Assembly (NCBI GenBank): GCA_964519345.1
Contig: CAZFKX010000007.1
Location: 1 to 9,240 of the forward strand
Direction of reading: 5' to 3'
DNA: 9,240 nt
DNA from: Persephonella sp964519345
GTDB taxonomy: Bacteria > Aquificota > Aquificia > Aquificales > Hydrogenothermaceae
The notes under the pieces were generated by a model. The model had not been told where the DNA came from, did not search any database, and worked only from the letters and a program-made list of their open reading frames with translations. The stretch's first letter is position 1; every line of letters starts with the position of its first letter. Made by a program: the position numbers and the translations under genes. Positions 1 to 5,152 of this stretch are shown in pieces.

Positions 1-68
1 TTTCCTTTTGCTGTAACCTTAAATCTCTTAGCAGCTGTTTTGTTGGTTTTCATCTTAACTTTAGCCAT
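1..68 (-). CDS. rpmI: Ribosomal protein L35, 5' end only (runs off the left edge)
   Basis: Read on the minus strand from the ATG at 68-66, the first 22 codons give MAKVKMKTNKTAAKRF followed by KVTAKG. This is the highly conserved N-terminus of large-subunit ribosomal protein L35 (family pattern MPKMKTNKTAAKRFK). The rest of the roughly 65-residue protein lies outside the window. A strong Shine-Dalgarno AAAGGAGG (80-87) sits 11 bases before the ATG. In many bacteria rpmI follows infC and precedes rplT. Here a divergent cytochrome gene lies directly upstream, so infC is not the immediate neighbour and rpmI appears to begin its own transcript. Identification is from the N-terminal motif alone but is distinctive. 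Confidence 0.93.
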   Translation of the reverse strand, partial: MAKVKMKTNKTAAKRFKVTAKG

Positions 69-88
69 AATAATTTAAACCTCCTTTA

Positions 89-104
89 TTTCTAAATTTA
101 GAAA
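89..104. repeat. Perfect 16-bp palindrome in the rpmI leader
   Basis: TTTCTAAATTTAGAAA reads the same on both strands without a mismatch. It abuts the rpmI Shine-Dalgarno (80-87) and lies downstream of the predicted rpmI promoter, inside the transcribed leader. As DNA it could be a dimeric repressor site. As RNA it could form a 6-bp stem with an AAUU loop next to the ribosome binding site. It is also about 108 bp upstream of the divergent cytochrome start. No known operator consensus was recognised, and the AT-only core makes chance a real possibility. Confidence 0.5.
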
Positions 105-124
105 ACGGAAAAGATAGACTTAAT

Positions 125-153
125 AGTATAAAAAGTTTTTGGAAAATAATCAA
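125..153 (-). promoter_or_regulatory. Sigma70-type promoter for rpmI
   Basis: On the minus strand a -35 box TTGATT (153-148) and a -10 box TATACT (130-125) are separated by exactly 17 bases. This is a good match to the housekeeping consensus. Transcription would start near position 118 and leave a leader of about 50 bases before the rpmI ATG. The position fits well, but no expression data support it. Confidence 0.55.
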
Positions 154-199
154 ATTGATATCTAAATGTAATATACATAGTTTTAAAAGAAAAGGATAT

Positions 200-205
200 A
201 GGAGG
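200..205 (+). promoter_or_regulatory. Ribosome binding site that fixes the start of the three-heme cytochrome
   Basis: AGGAGG lies 6 bases before the ATG at 212. The longer in-frame reading from the TTG at 155 has no comparable site and would place 19 charged residues in front of the signal peptide. The ATG at 212 is therefore preferred. Confidence 0.8.
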
Positions 206-211
206 TTAGCT

Positions 212-1033
212 ATGGGCAGGATCTTTTTTTTATTACTGATATTTGTATTTGCAGCCTATGGGGGTAATATAAGACTGAAAGAACCACCGAAGGAGATAGG
301 TAAATTTTATCCTCCTAAATCGGAAGGGTATGTTTTTGTTGATCTTATGCATGCTCTATCTCTTTCTGTTACTGGAACTGTTGTGTCTGTTCGGGAAGAA
401 GACTGGAAGAATGCAGAGAAATGGTCTTTAAAGCTTAAAGAAAACTATCTGAAAGTTGGGAGAATGGTGAAAAAATGGGATAAGATTTTGAGAAAAGAGG
501 CGGTAAATGAGCTCGTTGATGGGATAAAGGAAAAGAATTTAGAAAAAATCCAGCAAAATCTAAAAATTATTGGGAAAAGCTGTATCCAATGCCATAAAAA
601 CTATAAGGTTTCAACAAGGGTTATTTACAGATTTCCTTCTTTTCATGCAGTATATGTAGAAGATCCTGTCTCAGGTTTTGAGATCGGTTTTCATGAATAT
701 ATGAAAAAAATGACGGATGATATGAAAAAGCTTAAAGTTTATCTTTTAGATGGTAAAAAAAGAAAAGCTGTGAAATCAGGTGTAAGATTTATTAAAAGAT
801 TTGAGGTTTTAAAGCAGTCCTGTAGTGATTGTCATTCCAGTAAAGATTCTGAAGATATTTATTTCGGAAGAAAGGTTAGAAAGGGTGTTGTAATGATAAG
901 AAATGGTCTAAAAAATTGGGAGATAAGGAAAATAATGAGAGGTCTTAAAAATATAGGAATTCATAACTGTACAAAATGTCACAATACCCACATTATACAG
1001 GCTGAACTACAGGAAAGATTTAAAAAGAGATGA
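212..1033 (+). CDS. Secreted three-heme cytochrome c with class II-like (c'/c556-like) heme sites
   Basis: The 273-residue product begins with a short hydrophobic export signal (GRIFFLLLIFVFAAYGG), so it should act in the periplasm or at the cell surface. It has three covalent heme c sites: CIQCH (124-128), CSDCH (204-208) and CTKCH (253-257). All six cysteines after the signal are in these motifs. Each CxxCH follows a Lys-rich, apparently alpha-helical stretch, and the first is followed by KNY, as in class II cytochromes c (c'/c556) where heme attaches at the end of a helical bundle. Candidate distal ligands include H47, H145, H161, H251 and H260. The middle and last sites look like repeated half-bundles. 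The gene overlaps the next cytochrome gene by 4 bp (ATGA), so the two are probably coupled and may pass electrons to each other. The specific redox partner is not recognisable. Multiheme cytochrome is secure; the fold is inferred. Confidence 0.8.
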   Translation: MGRIFFLLLIFVFAAYGGNIRLKEPPKEIGKFYPPKSEGYVFVDLMHALSLSVTGTVVSVREEDWKNAEKWSLKLKENYLKVGRMVKKWDKILRKEAVNELVDGIKEKNLEKIQQNLKIIGKSCIQCHKNYKVSTRVIYRFPSFHAVYVEDPVSGFEIGFHEYMKKMTDDMKKLKVYLLDGKKRKAVKSGVRFIKRFEVLKQSCSDCHSSKDSEDIYFGRKVRKGVVMIRNGLKNWEIRKIMRGLKNIGIHNCTKCHNTHIIQAELQERFKKR

Positions 1034-1962
1034 TATGGATAGTTTTATTTTTATCTTTTTTATTCGCTGGATGTGATACAGTTAAGGATGTATTTGTGGA
1101 AAAGGATCTTTTAGAAAGACCGGAAAGTAAAAGATGTGGAGAATGTCACAGACTGATATACAATCAGTGGATGAGATCAAGGCACAGCAAAAGCTGGACA
1201 AGTGAGGATTACAGAAAAAAGACAGAAAGTTACAGGAAGGTTAAGTGTTTTAACTGTCATATTCCATATCAGGTTGATACATTAAAAGAACCGGATTTTA
1301 GGAAGGAAAAAAGGGAAGATGGCATCGGCTGTGTTTCATGTCATTTTAAGGACGAGACAGGATCAATACATGGGGGATACAATGTTTTTTCTCCTCCTCA
1401 TCCCTCCAGAAAAGATCCTGATTATAAAAAGTCAGATTTCTGTGGAGGCTGTCACAAAAAGAGCTATCAGCAGTGGAAGATCTCAGGATCTAAAAAAAGC
1501 TGCCAGGAATGCCATATGCCACCAAAAAAAGAATATCTAATACAAAAATTTCCTTTTAAATATTTTCATCTTAAAAAAGATCTTCACGATCATTCATTTC
1601 TTGTTCCTGTTCCGGATGAGAAATATTTTGAGTTGAAGCTGAATATAGGGAAGGATACAGTTACTTTATATATAAAAAATATTAGAATACCCCATTCTGT
1701 GCCAACAGCTGATAATGGAAAACCTAAGTACTATATCAGAGGGGAATTTTTTAAAAACGGAAGGCATATTCATTCGGAAAATTACCTAATTACTTCAAAG
1801 GATCCTATAGATTATATGAAAACAAGATCAGTTGATTTTTATATTTTTGAAGATTTCTCTCATTTTAAAGTGACAATTGAGAGAAAATTATCCTGGAAAA
1901 AGAAAAAGGAAAAAATATTAGAGCTTATTTTTAGGAAAGAAGATATTTTATTTTCTCAATAA
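1030..1962 (+). CDS. Five-heme cytochrome c lipoprotein, c554-like multiheme family
   Basis: The 310-residue product opens with a lipoprotein signal: hydrophobic MIWIVLFLSF and lipobox LFAGC with Cys15 as the lipidated residue, so it is membrane-anchored outside the cytoplasm. Five CxxCH heme sites are present: CGECH (36-40), CFNCH (73-77), CVSCH (101-105), CGGCH (138-142) and CQECH (158-162). The contexts around sites 1 and 4 (CxxCH...Y..QW..S) and the CHMP after site 5 are typical of cytochrome c554-like multiheme proteins. HDH at 186-188 may supply distal ligands. Residues from about 200 to 300 form a heme-free, beta-rich tail with IPHSVPTAD (220-228), resembling the H-x-x-PTG element found after the hemes in related cytochromes. 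The start overlaps the stop of the three-heme gene (ATGA) with only a weak ribosome site, implying translational coupling. The 3' end overlaps the convergent rdgB by 32 bp. Catalytic activity versus simple electron transfer cannot be decided. Confidence 0.82.
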   Translation: MIWIVLFLSFLFAGCDTVKDVFVEKDLLERPESKRCGECHRLIYNQWMRSRHSKSWTSEDYRKKTESYRKVKCFNCHIPYQVDTLKEPDFRKEKREDGIGCVSCHFKDETGSIHGGYNVFSPPHPSRKDPDYKKSDFCGGCHKKSYQQWKISGSKKSCQECHMPPKKEYLIQKFPFKYFHLKKDLHDHSFLVPVPDEKYFELKLNIGKDTVTLYIKNIRIPHSVPTADNGKPKYYIRGEFFKNGRHIHSENYLITSKDPIDYMKTRSVDFYIFEDFSHFKVTIERKLSWKKKKEKILELIFRKEDILFSQ

Positions 1963-2554
1963 GTTTCCTTACAGCTTTTCCCCTATGGGATATTCTGTTT
2001 TTTTCCTCTAAGTCAAGCTGTGCCATCGTTTTTTTGTAACCTTCAGGAATAAAAACAGGATCGTATCCAAAGCCTTTGTTTCCCTCTGGCTTTTTTGATA
2101 TCTTTCCGTAACAGTAACCTTCCGTCCAGATACCAAAGTCTTCCGGAATGTAAAAAACAACAACACTTACAAATCTTGCCTTTCTGTTCTTTTTATTTTT
2201 TAAAAGATCAAGAAGTTTCTGAATGTTGGTTTTGTCTATACTTTCCCTTATACTGTAAACTCCTCCAAAATCTATACTGTAGAATCTTGCAGAGTAAACG
2301 CCTGGAAAATTATTAAGCGCTTCAACCTCAAGACCTGCATCTTCGGCAATTACGGGAATTTTATAAAAATCAGCATACTCTTTAGCCTTTTTTAAGGCAT
2401 TCTCAAGAAATGATTCCCTATCCTCTACCACTTCTATTTTCTTTTCCATATCATCAAGAGAAACTATACTTATCCCTAAATTTACGAATAACTTTTTGAA
2501 TTCCTCAAGTTTACCTTTATTTGTTGTTGCAACAAGAATTTTATCTATCTTCAT
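1931..2554 (-). CDS. rdgB: XTP/dITP diphosphatase (non-canonical purine NTP pyrophosphatase, RdgB/HAM1)
   Basis: RdgB hydrolyses dITP, XTP and related deaminated purine nucleotides to the monophosphate and pyrophosphate, keeping them out of DNA and RNA in the cytoplasm. The 207-residue product has the family landmarks: ATTNKGK (9-15) near the N-terminus, AEDAGLEVEAL (70-80) with catalytic Asp72, PGVYSARF, GFGYDPVF (161-168) and SHRG (189-192). Length is normal (about 200). The ATG at 2554 is chosen over an in-frame TTG at 2560 because AAAGG (2561-2565) sits 6 bases before the ATG but would touch the TTG. It overlaps the end of ruvC by 14 bp and is the last gene of yebC-ruvC-rdgB. Its 3' end runs 32 bp into the convergent cytochrome gene. 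Confidence 0.93.
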   Translation of the reverse strand: MKIDKILVATTNKGKLEEFKKLFVNLGISIVSLDDMEKKIEVVEDRESFLENALKKAKEYADFYKIPVIAEDAGLEVEALNNFPGVYSARFYSIDFGGVYSIRESIDKTNIQKLLDLLKNKKNRKARFVSVVVFYIPEDFGIWTEGYCYGKISKKPEGNKGFGYDPVFIPEGYKKTMAQLDLEEKNRISHRGKAVRKLIEKIKYLLS

Positions 2555-3029
2555 ATTCAACCTTTAAGTTTCTTGATAAACAGTGACAAAATCCTACAGC
2601 TATTGCGTCAGCCTCGTCACTTGTTTCAGGTTTTACCCTGAAAAGCCTCTGAACCATAATATAGACATCTTCTTTCTTTGCCCATCCATATCCTGTAACG
2701 GCATTTTTTACCTGTTGAGGAGTATATTCATAAACAGGAATATTATAAAATGCAGACAATAAAAGTATAACTCCTCTTATCTCACCAAGTTTTATAATTG
2801 TTTGCGGATTATTTCCGTAAAAAGAAGACTCAAGAGCTATCTCGTCAGGTAAGTACTCATTTATTGTTTTTTCAAGAGATTCATAGATTATTTTGAAATT
2901 TTCAGGCTTTTTCCTTGAAGTTTTAATTGTTCCAGAACTTATAAGCCTATGTTTTTTTCCTGTTATTTTGAATATAGAAAACCCGGTTCTGTAATTTCCC
3001 GGGTCTATGCCAAGAATAGTTCTTTCCAT
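2541..3029 (-). CDS. ruvC: Crossover junction endodeoxyribonuclease RuvC
   Basis: RuvC is the homodimeric resolvase that cuts Holliday junctions made during recombinational repair, working with the RuvAB branch-migration motor. The 162-residue product has the RNase H-like fold signature and all four metal-binding acidic residues: D9 in LGIDPG, E67 in ALESSF, D138 and D141 in SDEADAIA. The conserved segments NPQTIIKLGEIRG and TPQQVKNAVTGYG are intact. The length matches the family. The ATG overlaps the yebC stop by one base (TAATG), and the 3' end overlaps rdgB by 14 bp, so the three genes are tightly coupled. A yebC-ruvC pairing is known from many bacteria; here ruvA and ruvB are not beside it. 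Confidence 0.95.
   Translation of the reverse strand: MERTILGIDPGNYRTGFSIFKITGKKHRLISSGTIKTSRKKPENFKIIYESLEKTINEYLPDEIALESSFYGNNPQTIIKLGEIRGVILLLSAFYNIPVYEYTPQQVKNAVTGYGWAKKEDVYIMVQRLFRVKPETSDEADAIAVGFCHCLSRNLKVEYEDR
2561..2565 (-). promoter_or_regulatory. Ribosome binding site that decides the rdgB start
   Basis: AAAGG on the minus strand, inside the last codons of ruvC, stands 6 bases before the ATG at 2554 and directly against the alternative TTG at 2560. It therefore favours the ATG. Confidence 0.6.
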
Positions 3030-3781
3030 TATGTTATTTTTTCCATTAATTGGTTTGAGATCTCAAAATTTGAGTAAACCTTCTGAACATCATCGTTATC
3101 CTCAAGAGCATCAAGCAGTTTCATAAGTTTTACAGCTGTATCCTCATTTTTTATCTCTACTGATGTAGTTGGAATCCTTGTCAGCTCTGCCTTTTCAACC
3201 TCTATCCCTTCTTTCTCAAGGTTTTCTTTTACTGTGTACAGCTCTTTTGGTTCTGTTCTTATCTCATAATACTCTTCATCATCTGTTATAACATCTTCAG
3301 CTCCAGATTCTATAGCTTTTTCAAATACATCCTCCTCATCATATCTCTCCTTAGGCACAAGTATTACTCCTTTTTCTTCAAACAGGAATGATACACATCC
3401 TGAAGCCCCAAGGTTTCCTCCATGTTTTGTAAATATGTGTCTTACTTCACTTGTGGTTCTATTTCTATTGTCTGTTAAACATTCGACAATAACGGCTACA
3501 CCTTCAGGTCCGTATCCTTCATATACGACCTCTTCATAGCTGATACCTTCAAGTTCTCCTGTCCCTCTTTTTATAGCTCTCTCTATATTTTCAACAGGCA
3601 TATTCGCTTTTTTTGCTTTTTCTATGGCTATTCTCAGTCTTGGGTTAAACTCAGGGTCTCCGCCTCCCTGTCTTGCGGCGACAGTAATCTCTCTTATAAT
3701 TTTTGTAAACATCTGTCCTCTTTTTGCATCCATCTTTGCCTTTTTATGCCTTATATTATGCCATTTACTATGTCCAGCCAT
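3029..3781 (-). CDS. yebC: YebC/TACO1 family protein (probable transcriptional or translational regulator)
   Basis: The 250-residue product begins MAGHSKWHNIRHKKAKMDAKRG, shown here as MAGHSKWHNIRHKK then AKMDAKRG, the hallmark N-terminus of the YebC/TACO1 family. Further conserved parts are GGGDPEFNPRLRIAIEKAK, ANMPVENIERAIKRG and YEGYGPEGVAVIVECLTDN. Length is typical (about 245-250). Bacterial members were long annotated as DNA-binding regulators. Mitochondrial TACO1 and recently studied bacterial members act in translation, relieving ribosome stalling, so the operon position does not by itself prove a role in recombination. A strong AAAGGAGG (3789-3796) lies 7 bases before the ATG. It is the first gene of the minus-strand operon yebC-ruvC-rdgB. 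Family identity is secure; the molecular role is less so. Confidence 0.95.
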   Translation of the reverse strand: MAGHSKWHNIRHKKAKMDAKRGQMFTKIIREITVAARQGGGDPEFNPRLRIAIEKAKKANMPVENIERAIKRGTGELEGISYEEVVYEGYGPEGVAVIVECLTDNRNRTTSEVRHIFTKHGGNLGASGCVSFLFEEKGVILVPKERYDEEDVFEKAIESGAEDVITDDEEYYEIRTEPKELYTVKENLEKEGIEVEKAELTRIPTTSVEIKNEDTAVKLMKLLDALEDNDDVQKVYSNFEISNQLMEKIT

Positions 3782-3827
3782 TGTACAACCTCCTTTGTTC
3801 CGATTTCAGTATGAAAATTATACTTAA

Positions 3828-3855
3828 TTGTCATAAAATCAATATATTATAAAAT
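3828..3855 (+). promoter_or_regulatory. Candidate sigma70 promoter for the glycosylase-plsC-ispH-pilZ-mot run
   Basis: TTGTCA (3828-3833) and TAAAAT (3850-3855) are separated by 16 bases, a fair match to the housekeeping consensus. It is the only plausible promoter seen immediately upstream of the plus-strand run. In so AT-rich a spacer a chance match is possible. Confidence 0.4.
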
Positions 3856-3862
3856 ATCTTGA
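3839..3862. repeat. Imperfect 24-bp palindrome over the plus-strand promoter
   Basis: The segment starts TCAA and ends TTGA. Ten of twelve base pairs are symmetric (mismatched pairs are 3843/3858 and 3849/3852). It covers the candidate -10 box at 3850-3855, the expected place for a repressor site. Most of it is A/T, so it is only weak evidence. Confidence 0.3.
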
Positions 3863-3880
3863 GAAAAAGCGGTAATACGG

Positions 3881-4522
3881 TTGGAAGGAGAAAAGTTTTT
3901 ATCTATATATAAAAGACTTCTGAAATTTTTTGGCTTTCAAAATTGGTGGCCTGTACATACGGAAAATCATTTAGTCGAGATATCGTTTGGGGCTATTCTC
4001 ACACAGAACACATCATGGAAAAATGTAGAAAAAGCATTAAAAAATCTTATAGACAATGATCTTATGGATTTTGAAAAAGTAAGCTTTACTGACAAGAAAA
4101 GACTTCAGGAAATAATAAGACCTGCTGGTTTTTATAAAAGAAAATCGGAAACATTAATACAGTTCTCAAAAAAGGTAAAAAATATTGAAAAAAATAGTAT
4201 AACAAGAGATTTTCTTTTATCTATTAAAGGTATAGGAAAGGAAACGGCAGACAGCATTCTTCTTTATGCTCTTGATAAGCCTTACTTTGTTATTGATGCA
4301 TACACAAAGAGGATATTTTCAAGATTAGGATTGATTGATAAAAATATGGATTATGATCAGATTCAGAGAATTTTCCATAAAAATCTTCCTGATGATATCC
4401 AGATTTTTAAAGAATACCATGCTTTAATAGTAAAGCTTGGAAAAAATTTCTGTAAAAAAAAACCTGAATGCAGAAACTGTCCGTTATTTGCTAACTGCAG
4501 ATTCAGGATATATAATGTATGA
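3881..4522 (+). CDS. HhH-GPD DNA glycosylase, endonuclease III-like with [4Fe-4S] cluster; probably monofunctional (MagIII-like)
   Basis: The 213-residue protein belongs to the endonuclease III superfamily of base-excision repair. The N-terminal block has NWWPVHTENH and GAILTQNTSWKNV (37-49). The helix-hairpin-helix LLSIKGIGKETAD (112-124) is followed by VIDAYTKRI, holding catalytic Asp139. Cysteines 191, 197, 200 and 206 (spacing x5, x2, x5) should bind a 4Fe-4S cluster; E. coli Nth has x6 in the first gap. The lyase lysine of Nth (K in GVGRKTA) is Glu121 here, so the enzyme should remove bases without cutting the strand, as in the 3-methyladenine glycosylase MagIII of Helicobacter, which shares GIGKETAD-like and LTQNT elements. 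The start is taken as TTG at 3881, which gives the usual short lead into the WW segment; its upstream ribosome site is weak. It heads the plus-strand run. The substrate is inferred. Confidence 0.85.
   Translation: MEGEKFLSIYKRLLKFFGFQNWWPVHTENHLVEISFGAILTQNTSWKNVEKALKNLIDNDLMDFEKVSFTDKKRLQEIIRPAGFYKRKSETLIQFSKKVKNIEKNSITRDFLLSIKGIGKETADSILLYALDKPYFVIDAYTKRIFSRLGLIDKNMDYDQIQRIFHKNLPDDIQIFKEYHALIVKLGKNFCKKKPECRNCPLFANCRFRIYNV
3883..3890 (+). promoter_or_regulatory. Shine-Dalgarno-like GGAAGGAG just after the assigned TTG start
   Basis: The strongest ribosome-binding-like sequence near this gene lies inside codons 1-4, not before the TTG. No standard in-frame start follows at a suitable distance (the next codons include TTA, TCT and ATA). 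Either TTG is used with a weak upstream site, or the site is coincidental. It is recorded because it makes the start uncertain. Confidence 0.3.
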
Positions 4523-4542
4523 AAAATTTTAAGGTTATGTAG

Positions 4543-5142
4543 TTGGACAGTTACTCAAAAAAAGGCTACAGGCTTTTTTTCAGGATAAGACCCTTCTTTA
4601 AAAATTTACTGAGAATCTATGTCGAAGGGTTGGAGAACATTCCTGAAAAAGGAGGCTGTATTATAGCCTCAAACCATAGAAGCCATCTTGACCCGCTTGT
4701 TCTTAATACCATATCTCCAAGACCAATATTGTTTATGGCAAAAAAAGAGCTGTTTAACATTCCTGTGCTTGGATGGATTATAAGAAAAGCAGGTGCAATA
4801 CCTGTAAATAGAAATAAAAGAGATATAAATGCTTTAAAAAAATCTATAGAGCTTTTAAAGTCGGGAGAGTGTATCGGAATATTTCCAGAAGGAACAAGAG
4901 CAAAACCAAAGAGTTTCAGAAAGCCACAAAGTGGTGTTGGACTTCTGGTGTCAAGAACTGATGTTCCTGTAATTCCTGTTAGGATAGAAGGAACAGACGA
5001 CATATTCCCGGTTGGTTCAAAAATTCCAAAGCTTTTCAGATCTGAAATATACATAAAAATAGGGAAACCATTACAATTTGAAGAAAAGAATGATTACAGA
5101 AGTATATCTGAGAAGATAATGGAGTCTATAAAATCCCTTTAA
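4543..5142 (+). CDS. plsC: 1-acyl-sn-glycerol-3-phosphate acyltransferase (PlsC)
   Basis: PlsC transfers an acyl chain to the sn-2 position of lysophosphatidic acid, giving phosphatidic acid, the precursor of membrane phospholipids, at the inner membrane. The 199-residue product carries the four acyltransferase blocks in order: NHRSHLD with catalytic His45 and Asp50, GAIPVNR (84-90), FPEGTR (114-119) and VPVIPVRIEG (141-150). It is at the short end for the family, with no clear N-terminal transmembrane helix, so it may bind the membrane peripherally. The TTG start has TAAGG (4530-4534) 8 bases upstream; no ATG lies near. It follows the glycosylase by 20 bp, and its stop codon is built into the ispH ribosome site, so it is probably cotranscribed with both. 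Acyltransferase identity is firm; the exact acceptor is the family default. Confidence 0.9.
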   Translation: MDSYSKKGYRLFFRIRPFFKNLLRIYVEGLENIPEKGGCIIASNHRSHLDPLVLNTISPRPILFMAKKELFNIPVLGWIIRKAGAIPVNRNKRDINALKKSIELLKSGECIGIFPEGTRAKPKSFRKPQSGVGLLVSRTDVPVIPVRIEGTDDIFPVGSKIPKLFRSEIYIKIGKPLQFEEKNDYRSISEKIMESIKSL

Positions 5143-5152
5143 GGAGGTAAAT

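Larger units (their letters stand above)
3782..3880. promoter_or_regulatory. Divergent intergenic region between yebC and the glycosylase gene
   Basis: This 99-bp AT-rich spacer must hold the start signals for both directions. For the minus strand a TATAAT (3822-3817) is present with TTGATT (3842-3837), but the spacing is only 14 bases, so the -35 assignment is doubtful. For the plus strand a better pair is listed separately. An AATTA-N4-TAATT repeat (3816-3829) and a longer imperfect palindrome (3839-3862) also lie here. Confidence 0.4.

Noticed and set aside
139..183. Plus-strand promoter for the cytochrome pair (TTGGAA or TTGATA as -35)
   Set aside because: The matching -10 boxes at proper spacing (TAAATG and TAGTTT) are poor, so no single promoter could be chosen. 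One is probably in this spacer but cannot be placed.
155..211. Longer N-terminus for the three-heme cytochrome from a TTG at 155
   Set aside because: No ribosome site precedes the TTG, the added 19 residues are basic and would spoil the export signal, and AGGAGG sits ideally before the ATG at 212.
1319..1540. 73-codon open frame on the plus strand inside the pentaheme cytochrome gene
   Set aside because: It lies wholly within a well-supported CDS in another frame and shows no family signature.
1963..2010. Possible terminator around CCCTATGGG after the cytochrome gene
   Set aside because: The stem is only three base pairs, no T-run follows, and it lies in the conserved SHRGKAV coding segment of rdgB.
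2095..2316. 73-codon plus-strand open frame opposite rdgB
   Set aside because: It is antisense to conserved RdgB motifs and has no supporting start signal.
4519..4542. Seven-codon frame (ATGA overlap with the glycosylase stop) before plsC
   Set aside because: It is too short to support as a gene and has no ribosome site of its own.
4617..5054. 145-codon open frame on the minus strand opposite plsC
   Set aside because: It is antisense to a gene with all four acyltransferase blocks, has no ribosome site evidence and reads as low-information hydrophobic sequence.
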